DNA of 64,000 nt, from NCBI GenBank assembly GCA_033032865.1, contig JAWHQI010000329.1, positions 1,798,001 to 1,862,000 on the forward strand. The letters are read 5' to 3'. Both the position numbers and the translations under genes were made by a program. The stretch is from Dactylorhiza incarnata (taxonomy: Eukaryota; Streptophyta; Magnoliopsida; Asparagales; Orchidaceae). Shown in pieces: positions 1 through 10,100 of the stretch (position 1 is the stretch's first letter; every line of letters starts with the position of its first letter). The notes under the pieces were generated by a model. It was not told where the DNA came from, did no database searches, and saw only the letters and a list, made by a program, of their open reading frames with translations.

Positions 1-700
1 GGAGCGAACCGGTAGCTGACAGGAATGGTGGAAATCCACGTAGGGTTCCCGTGGAAACCCTGGGTGAGCGACAGGTCGGGCCAATTGATACGAACAAGTT
101 GTGCTGTATCAAAAACTACTAACACAAACGAAGAAATTGTATTGCATGAAAAAGCGGTTACAAACCTGGAAGACAAGCCCCCGCCTAGCACTCGGAGGTT
201 GGGTCCTCCAAAGTGCTCCTCTCCAAGAGAGCCCAAAACCTAAATGATCTAAAGATGAAAGACTTCGCACTTAAAGGCTCCTTATAAAGGTGGAGACCCC
301 GCTACAAGACAAACACGCTAAAGGACAAAACGATACATAATTAATACAACATTATTATAAAGGTAAACACGTCATTGAGAGACTCTCGCGAAGTGAGGCC
401 GATCGTCAGAGCGCATGCGTGTGACATGTACACAATGCGTATACGCATCAACACGAATGTCGGTGGGCTCTTTATATGTTGCTAAATTAGGAGGGATGTG
501 CCATACTAATTAGTACAATCAATTGGATATAAAGAAGGATCATAATGCCATCTTAACTGTATCAAAGCCAACACGAAACCAAAATTAAGAAAAAAATGAA
601 AATAAATTAGTTTGCTTTTATATCAATCATTTCAAGGTAGAGCTGTCCAGACTCCTATTCCATGCTTAGACACACGAGTAAAGCATTTGAACATTTAATT
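1..700. other. Left-edge non-coding sequence, repeat-like
   Basis: No convincing gene is seen. The first 480 bases are moderately GC-rich and resemble retrotransposon LTR or leader sequence, with a TATAAA-like stretch near 285 and no long reading frame. The remainder is AT-rich. The missing METAXIN exons are not recognisable here, so they should lie beyond position 1. Assignment to a repeat is an impression, not a match. Confidence 0.3.
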
Positions 701-806
701 GTTCCTTGAGGAAGGATTTCTTTTTCAAGTTAACAAGCAGACAATTTTAGTGGTTTTTATCCATTTATTACTTTAAAAAGTATTACCAAAGAGAAATAAC
801 AGAGAC

Positions 807-1147
807 CTCTTCCTCTCTTTCAGAAGCGTTGAGAGTTGTTATCCCAAGTCGTCTTTTCACAGTTTGACTCTGTTTCTCCTGAAGAATCTTTGCAAGTAGC
901 CATGGTAAGTCAGAGAAATATATTTTATGGGCAATATTTCTATCAGATGCCACCCAGAGTTCATAGTCTAGTGCCTCGGCAAGCCAGGAGTTGATCAATG
1001 CTTTTGTAGACAACCATTCAGGGAAGTAGCTACTTGAGGCTTTGGGGTCCAAATCAACAATGCCTTCTTGCTTTAGAGTTTCAATAACCCCACCTTTTTC
1101 ATTGTTAAATGCCACATAATATCCATATTCAAAATATGGAACATGAT
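807..1147 (-). CDS. METAXIN: METAXIN exon 2
   Basis: 341 nt between an AG acceptor at 1149-1148 and a GT donor at 806-805. It continues the thioredoxin/GST-like fold and ends in RLGITTLNASEREEE, where the family continues with further helices in the next exon. The open frame past the donor (about eight residues) is read-through into the intron. Confidence 0.88.
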
Positions 1148-4100
1148 CTGTGAAATACCAAGAGTTAGAAATTTAGAACAAAACTGCAATATCTTAATTA
1201 CAAATAGCTAGAAAAGAAACATGAATACGTTAACATGTGATAATAAAATGCAAAGGATGTAATAATAAATTATATCAGCTTAATAAATCAAACTATGGTG
1301 GAAAAATACATATCACTTCGAAGGAAATAACAGATTAAAGAATATATAAAAACAAATGTGCTTCAAATCATTCTTCTATGAATGAGACAACACAAACAGG
1401 TCCGTTATGGCCCCATGGAATCTGCTATATTGTATGTTGTTCAATTAATTAAGGGGCAAGTAGGTTAGAGGTTAATAGGCATGTTGTGTCTTTTATTTTA
1501 TGTTTGGGTATATTTGTATTTAATACAAGTATGTGAACTTAATCGCAATGCGTCATCATCTATTCCATATTTAAAGACCCCTTGGGTCATAGAATAGCAA
1601 GCAAGCAGTATACCCTTTTCCTCTCTTCAGTTCACTCCTTCGAGGACGGAAGGCTCCATCTCAATTGTATGATTTGTATCCCCCCTCTCTAACTTCACTC
1701 ACCTCTCCGGAGCAAGCTTGCAGATGTCGGATGTCGGACTCATGTCGGTTTGGGCTTTTTATGTCGGATGTCGGATTGCGGGGATATATCGGGGACATTT
1801 CAAAATGTCGGATTGTAATATTATATGTATATATATATTATATATCATAATTTTTTTTAATTAGATGGTAATTATTTTATTTAATGAAGTATACACTAAA
1901 ATTCATATTAGAAAATGAAACTACTAACAAGTGTTTAATCAATTTGTAATAAATAAGAAATGCTGCATACTTTCAAAATGTCGAAGTGTAACCAAAGGAA
2001 AGCTGCGAAGAAGATGAGAGCCAGAGGCGGAGATTAGGGCAAGCGAAGAAGACGAGAGCCCAGAGCGTCGTGAGGAGGACGCGAGGGAGATGAAGAGTCG
2101 TCGTGAGGGGCAAACGTAGTATAACTATATAAGTATATAATAAAAACTGATTTAATTATAAAATTTAATAAAATAACTTATTAATTTCTAATGGCCGCCA
2201 TAACCCGCCATAACGGACATGTCGGCCGCAATACTGGAAAACGCCAGTTTCGTGATATGTGGCGGTAACGTGTCGATTCCCCCTAAAAAATGACATGTCG
2301 GCCGACATGTCGAACATGTCGGCCGACATCTACAAGCTTGCTCCGGAGAGATACCGACAAGTTATGGTCTAGGCACTCACAACTTGGTATCAGTGTAACA
2401 CCCCGTTTTAAATTCTTTGGTCGTAACCGTGAATTTATGTCATGGCAGTGTGACGCAGAGAGTAGGCCCTGTTGTCAGGAGGTCGAAAGCTCATTCCGTG
2501 ATTTTCTCAATTCGCACGCCCGTACGTTGCTCTGTGCACACCTATGCACTTTCCTAGTGCTGGCAACTTGTAGCATATCGGCTCTATCCCGTGAATTGCA
2601 CGCCCATGCATCGGTCTGCACACCTATGTGCAGACACTGAGCGGCCAAACATGTATCTTTCTCGTTGCCTTGGAGTTTTTTTGTATGCATGCCCTGGCGC
2701 ACGCATGTGGGTTTGTGCAAGGCTGTGTATATGCTTATGCACGGTCGTGTGTATGCTCGTACACACCCGTGCGCGAATTCATATACACCGCTCCCAATCA
2801 CGTCGCTCTGTGCAGGTGTCCAGTCTGTCCGCGCGGCGTAAGCATTTTATTTCGGCTCCGTTTTGAGCCATGGATCATTGGAGGTTTGATGGTGGACAAT
2901 CTAGATGTTCTACGGATGGTGTTAGGTCGTGGATGAGAGGCACAAACCCTTCACTTTATTTCTCTTTTTGTGTTATTAGTCTTGGAGAGAGGAGAAGGTC
3001 TTTGAGAGGAGAACTTGGCGTCGTCGGAGCTTGAGAACCTCAATTGGAGATCTGACTCCGTCATCGCATAAAGGATCTTCTTTCGTCCGTGACTCCGTCA
3101 TCGCATAAAGGATCTTCTTTCGTCTGTACTCCACCCCATTGTGGAAGTTTTCCATGGCCGAAAGGAACCCGAAAAAATAACGACCCTCCTTCTCCCTGAT
3201 TAGTATTTTGTTTTGATTCCTTTCATTGTTTGCATGTGGTGATCCTAGTTTCACTAATTAATGAGACTATGAAAATCATGGTTCATTGCGAACCAACGGA
3301 GAATGGTATTGTGTCCCTATCATTCTTAGTAGCATATGCTTAATGACCAATTCAAAGCTTAGGCATCTTGTGGTGAAGCCAAGTAAGTCATTCAACCAGA
3401 TCGGTGATGTTTGTTTGACGATCATTTAGGGAACGAGACTTAGATGCAGAAAATGTGGTCATATCGCCAAAGTAATGCTAATTTGCTTGCAGAACTAGGA
3501 TGGCATAGTGTTTTATTTACATTGTGTTGGAATCCCATTGTGAAATTTCGAATTTTGTGTGAAAATTCTTTTGAAATGTTTAACTGATAGCATTATTAGC
3601 CTACGGTACTTGTGGTGTAAGATTCATGAGTTCTTGCCATTGTTTCAGATAAAGTTTGGTAGAAGGGAGAGCGATTATGGGTATAATCGGTCTCCTTCAT
3701 AGTCGAGTTGTTGGTAGAAGGGTTGTACTTGGCGTATAATCAACCACCCTCATTATTTAGAGATCTTAGTAGAAGGACCCACGAAATTGGTACAACAGGT
3801 CATTCTATAACTATTGTGTTTTGAAACGCCTTGGTTGCGTCGTATGGTTATGTCAATTTGTGTTAATGCAAGAATCATGGTATGCTTGTGTAGGAGTCGC
3901 GGTAACCCGTAGAGGTTACCCGACATGCATTCATGTTGCAGTATAGGCCCTATTTGCATGATCAAAACCTTGGAAAACATATATGATGCTTGTGATACCT
4001 TACCTTGAGGAATTAATGTATGTATACATGTTTTATTTGCTTATGTCACGAAGTTCTAATTTACATGGTGATGTGATTCACCGAGGTCAACTATCACAGC

Positions 4101-7100
4101 TGGGAGACGTGGGAGTCGTTACACCATTGTTTGTCAGCTTCCAGCTAACCCATGTTTTTCCCATATTTTTTTATTGCAAGGCATAATGCACAAGGCTAAG
4201 CATGCCGCTAAAGAAAAAGAATAAACTCCAAAAGTGTTTCTTTCTGCTTTCTTTCTCCTTTGTTTTGATGTATCTGGTCTGCATGCCCTATACTTCATAT
4301 TTTGTTTTACTTTAGAATATATGTAATAGTCATAAGGCCTTTGGACTTTTTTTAATCTTGGACTCTTTTAGTTGGTGGACACTCTCAGTTTTAGTATTTG
4401 TTTTCGTTATTTTACCTACTTTGTGGTTGTGGATTAGTGTAAGTGTTCTTTTATCATTTTTTTAATACTTTGTCAATGAGTGTTATATGTTGTGGGGCTC
4501 CTTTGAGATTATAGATTTGGCTCTTCTTCAATACTTTCTTGTGATTGAGATAGATATGACGTGAAGATTAAGATTTCCCAATGCAAATATGTCTTGGACC
4601 TCCTCACTAAAACTAGATATCTTTGAGTTAGACCCGTGGATAGCCCTGTTGATCACAATTATGATCTTCATAAGTATGCTTTTTTTCTAATCTTGAAAAG
4701 GAAGTTGATCTTCCAATGCATTCTGGGAAAATTCATTTACTTGACTATTATCGGGCTGGATATTTCTTTTATTGTTGGTTTGGTCAGTCAATTTATGCGC
4801 AGTCCTAAAATTCATCAACATGAAGTTGTTCTGCGCATCCTTAAGTACCTAAAAAAAGATCCAAAAAAGGTATTCTATATCAAAATTATGGTTATCTTGA
4901 TATTCATGATTATTTTGATACTTAATGGGTTGGATCCTCCTCTAACAGAAGATCTACGAGTGGATACTCTATTTTTGTTGGGGAAACTTTGTCTCTTAGA
5001 AAAGTAAGAAGAGAAATGTGATTGCTCGATATTTTACTGAATCGTAATATATATCATTATTGCTTGTGAAATAAAATGGATTAGGACTATTTGGATGACA
5101 TGGAATTTCCTATTCAGGAGGCCGTAAAATTACATTGGGTTATTCAGACAGCTATTCAAATGACCACTAATTGTGTATTCCATGAAGAAGCCAAAGATAT
5201 AAAGATTGATTCACTTTTTACGGGAAAAAATTCAGAACAAAATCATATCTATTGTGTTTGTCCACATTGGCGCTCAATTGGTTGATATGTTTACCAAAGC
5301 TGTTTATGGAAAAAATCTCACTCCCTCGGGCTAGGAATGGAGGATGCTTATGGTGTTAGTTTGAGGGGAGGTATTAAAAGGCGAGTTATCTTATGCTGAC
5401 CGAGTGGTGACCATATCATGGAAAGTAGCTAGGGTTTTCTATATCTTATGATTGTGTGGCCTCTATCAACATAACGGAAAAAGGATCAAGAGGAGTAATC
5501 CTGAAGGTACTTCTCTCTTCAATAAAACATAAATCTATATATTTTTTTATGTTTATAAAATTAAAATATTATCATTTATCATATAGAAAGTAAGCATGAT
5601 ATTCACATAGCCCGCATTTAACAAATTCTACCAATACAAATATTTCAAAAGAAGTTTAACATAAATATTTAATAGTAATAGAAGTCCAAAAAAAATCATA
5701 CTTAAATGTAATAAAAAGACAAACATAACCTAGTGAATAAATTCACAATTCAACAATAGATGTTGAATACAAATACTTCATTATACCATTAAGTCAAAAT
5801 GTGTTCGATTGTTCATATGTAAATGAAAAAAAAAGACAAATAGTAACAACCAATCATATATAAAAGTTCACAATTCTCTAACCAACTCTTCAAGAGGAAA
5901 AGTAGAGATTAATCATATTTTAACTTTAATATCTGATTAAGTTTTATTTTAATATCAATTTTTAATTTAAAATTAGTAAATAAAATCTTAACTATAAAAT
6001 ATACAAAAAATTACAGAGGTGTCCTGGAGGAGTCCGCCATGTGGTTGACCGTGTCCGAAATTTATATTTTTTATGCCAAACGCATATTGATTGCATCCAC
6101 ATGTCAGAAACGTGTTCCTGTCATGTACCTCTCAAAGACATCTCGCACACCAAATGTTTAGGTTTAGGCATTTTCGTCCTATAAGGTTTTTTTATTTGCA
6201 CGCAATGTGTGCATGGAAAAGAGAGGTAACAGTAATCACAGGGAAGTAATCATTTCAGACAATACTTCTTAAAAGGCAGTGTTAAAATAGGAATATTAGG
6301 AAGGCTGCACACAAAATGTAGACAAGAAAAGATTATAAAAATTGGAGTTTAAAAGTTCAAAAATAGTTGTCTTGTCATTGAGGGATGATCTCATGGGTAA
6401 TATATATGATCCATGTTCCTATAATCAATACAACACTAAACGATGAGTTATGACAAATTTAACAAAGGTTCAGATTCCAAAACTGGGATTGACTCTGAGT
6501 ATGCTAGTAATTTTTTGTATACTACATGATTTTATTTATTTTAATACATCCATAGATATCTTTTGATGCTTAGGATTCTAGTAATTCTCTTAAATATAGT
6601 AACTCATGTAATTAAGCTTAATCAGCATCCCCCTTAAACTTAACTATCTTCCATCCTTCATTCTATGGAGATTCTTGAGTTTATGAAATAGATTCGCTGT
6701 GAGTGGTCTGATAATTACAATTGCATCTTGATCATGTGTCTTCAGATAAATTAAATTTTAACCAAATGGGGACTTATATCTCTCAGTTTCAATTGGAGGA
6801 GTATTTTATATTTACCCTTCATCGACGCCTTGGAAGAATCGCCAAAATAAACTTGTCAGACTATAGATTTGTTCATTTCTTCGTAGCCACGCACTCATGT
6901 TCATATAACATGATATAGTTTGTCGATATCATCTCCTTTCACATGCTAATAGTAGAAGAGAATGACTTTGCATTCTATTGACTTGACTAGCATCCTTCCT
7001 CGTAACCACATATGAGTTCCTCATTCATTTTAGTTTCTTATATTTATCTGCCTTCAAGAAAACCTTTGTTCGAAGAATTTTCTCCGAAGTCATCCCAAAA

Positions 7101-10100
7101 TGTTGGCAAGGAAACGACTACAAAATTTTAGAGGAAATTTTAAGGTCAAATAGACTGTCCTGTCATTCCAAAATGCTTCCACATTACTGCATGATGGTAT
7201 ATATTCTAGTAATTCATACAATTTAGTTTAACAATCAATATTTATAACCAAATATAGATACATATCCCATCAACCGGAGTATGAGCAATTGAGCATGTTA
7301 GAATCAAATCATCCAAGATAAAAAAAAACAATTGGTTGGAGGTAGCCCTGTCACTCAGAACCGAAACCATCGGAACCGAACCGGAACCGCAGAGAACCGA
7401 ACCGAACCGTTTGCGAATTATTTGGTTTCGATTTAAATTTTGGAACCGTAAACAACAATGGTCCGGGTGTGGTTCATTCTTTTTATTATCCGGACCGGAA
7501 CCGCAACATACAAGTCTTGAGCGGTTTCATAATTTTTAGATCCGAACCGGACAGGACCAAACCAGAACCGGACTGCAACCCGTTCATTTTTATTATTTTA
7601 TTATAATATATTTTATTATACGATTTATTATATAATAATAATAATGGTATTAACGTATTATTGTTGAAATCAAAGAATGTTATCAGAATTTATTAAGTCA
7701 TTAATTTATTATATAATATTATATTATTAATTATAGTATACGGTGCAAGCCTGCAGGTAATGGTATCTATCAGTCGGCGGAACTCTGCTCCATGCTCTCT
7801 GCGGCTAGTCGCGGCTCTCCCGTCAGGCCGTCAATCACGCTTCAGTTCTTCACGCCTGCAGCCTGCTCTCTACCTCCTCTCTGCAGCTTCCCGATATTCA
7901 CGCGACTCACGCAAGCGGCAAGCAACAAGCTCTTCTTCGGTCCACTCCTTCGTCCTTCCTCTTCCTCGAGCACAAATCTCTACATGAACTTTACAACAGG
8001 AATTTCAGGCAATGGCGACCAGTTGATTCTGTCCCGCCGACAGCGTTTCTCCAATCGTCTTCTATAACGGAGATCTGGAAGTTTAGGTGAGTTCTCCAAT
8101 CGCTTTGTGCAGTTGTTATTTGATCCCATGGGATTTCTCCTCCTTCCAAAACCTACCCTCTTTGTTCACTGCTACAGCTACTATATGCATCCTTCTTCTT
8201 GATTACTTGTTAGTTGCTATTTCCTGACTGGCGCATGCAACTGCTTGAGCAGTGTCTTAGCACCGGTTTAGGGCTTTTTTGGGGAGTTAATTTCACTGTT
8301 ACAGCTTTAGTTTTTAACTTTAATAATCCTCCAAAACTTTAGTTATGTTAATTTATTTTTGTGAAGTTCTCAACTGAGCGGCACACCTAGTGATGTCACA
8401 CCAATAGAAAAGCATGAGGTCATGGGAAAATAGATATAAAACTTGCTGGAAGTCTAGATCAGTAAAAACATTTAATCTTTAGGGAGAACACAATGTAGTT
8501 TTTGATATATTCTTTAGCACATGCTTAAGTTTAATTTGCTATCAAAATAAAACATTTGTGAATACAGAGAAATATTCCCAATTAGTCTCAAGTAAGAGCA
8601 GCGATGTAAAAAACAGCTTTTAATATTCTTTAGCACATGCTTATGTTTATTATGTTGTTAGGGGCTGTCTTGTATGCTTCTTAAATCTTAATCCCTTGAT
8701 GAGTACTGATTATTGAGTACTTTTAATTTTATCTTCTTCAGGGACCAACGAAACGATGAACGAAACAGAGAAAATTGGGTCCGCCTCTGGTTCTACGCCC
8801 ATTCAAGGTAGCATAATCTCGAAGAATACACGTGCTATAAAAACTTTACTTTTCGCACTTCATTTGCTTAATAATAACTTCATTTTTGAGTTTAATACAT
8901 CCATGTTATAATTTTATCTCTAGGTTCAACTTCATCTCCTCAAGTCTTTTCTGATTGTTCTAATAATAAAAAGAGGAAAGGATCGGAAATATGAGAGAAG
9001 GATTTCAAAAAGGATTTAGTAAATGCAAAGGCAACTTGTCTTCATTGTCAGAAAGTTTTCGTTCACACATCAAATAATGAAACTTCTACGCTTAGAAAAC
9101 ATTTACATTCCTCGATGCATAGTAATGTGAGTCTCCAAACACAATTAATAGGTAGTCATGAGTCTTCAAATGAATTGAGGATTATCAAATTTAATCAAGA
9201 GCAAAGTCGAGATGACATCACTCGATGCATAGTAATGTGTGAACTTCCATTTTCTATTGTGGATCACTCGGCATTTAGAATCATGATTCAAAATCTTCAA
9301 CCATATTTTAATCTAAATCACAAAACAGCTAAGACGAAGGATGTCTTACAATTTTATAGAAAAGAAAGAAAATCCTTCAAGATTTAATGATTAAATCAAA
9401 AGGACGTATTAGTCTTACTACCGATACATGGACAAGTATTCAAACAATGTGTTATATGAGTATCACTGCACGTTATATAGATGAAAAGTGGAAACTCCAT
9501 AAAAAAATTATCAACTTTTTGCATCTTGATGAGCGTCATTCTGGAATCATATTAAGTTTGGCAATTGAGAAGTGTTTAGCTGAATGGAGAATTGAAGATA
9601 AATTATGTGCACTTGTTTTAGATAACGTGTCAGCAAATAATATTGTTGCATCTTCATTGAAAGGGCGTTATCGATTATCTCTTCCACTTGCTAGAAAAAA
9701 TTTCCATATTAGATGTTCTGCACACATTCTAAATTTAATCGTCAAAGAAGTCCTCAAGGAGCTAAATGATAATATAGTTCGAATTCGTGATGCGGTTAAG
9801 TTTGTTCTTTCATCGCCACAACGTATAAAAATATTTACTGAGTTGAAGTTAGGTGATCGAAGGCTACTTCTGAATTGTGTGACGAGATGGAATTTCACAT
9901 ATCATATGTTGAAAAGGGCTTTAGAACACAAAGAGGTTTTTATAGATTCAATTTGGTTGAGAGTTTCAAGCATCCACCAACAGAAAATGATTGGTCAATT
10001 GCTCAAGAATTATGCAACTTTCTTACAGTTTTTGATGATTCAACCAATATCTTCTCGGCCACCAAAACTCCAACAGCTAATCTGTATTTTTTCAAGTCTG

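Noticed and set aside
1..780. METAXIN exon 3
   Set aside because: No minus-strand frame there continues the family sequence after SEREEE, so the exon is taken to lie outside the window.
2475..2936. Overlapping Cys/His-rich frames
   Set aside because: They arise from GCAC/TGCATG-rich repeats in an LTR-like region and keep no spacing of a known zinc finger.
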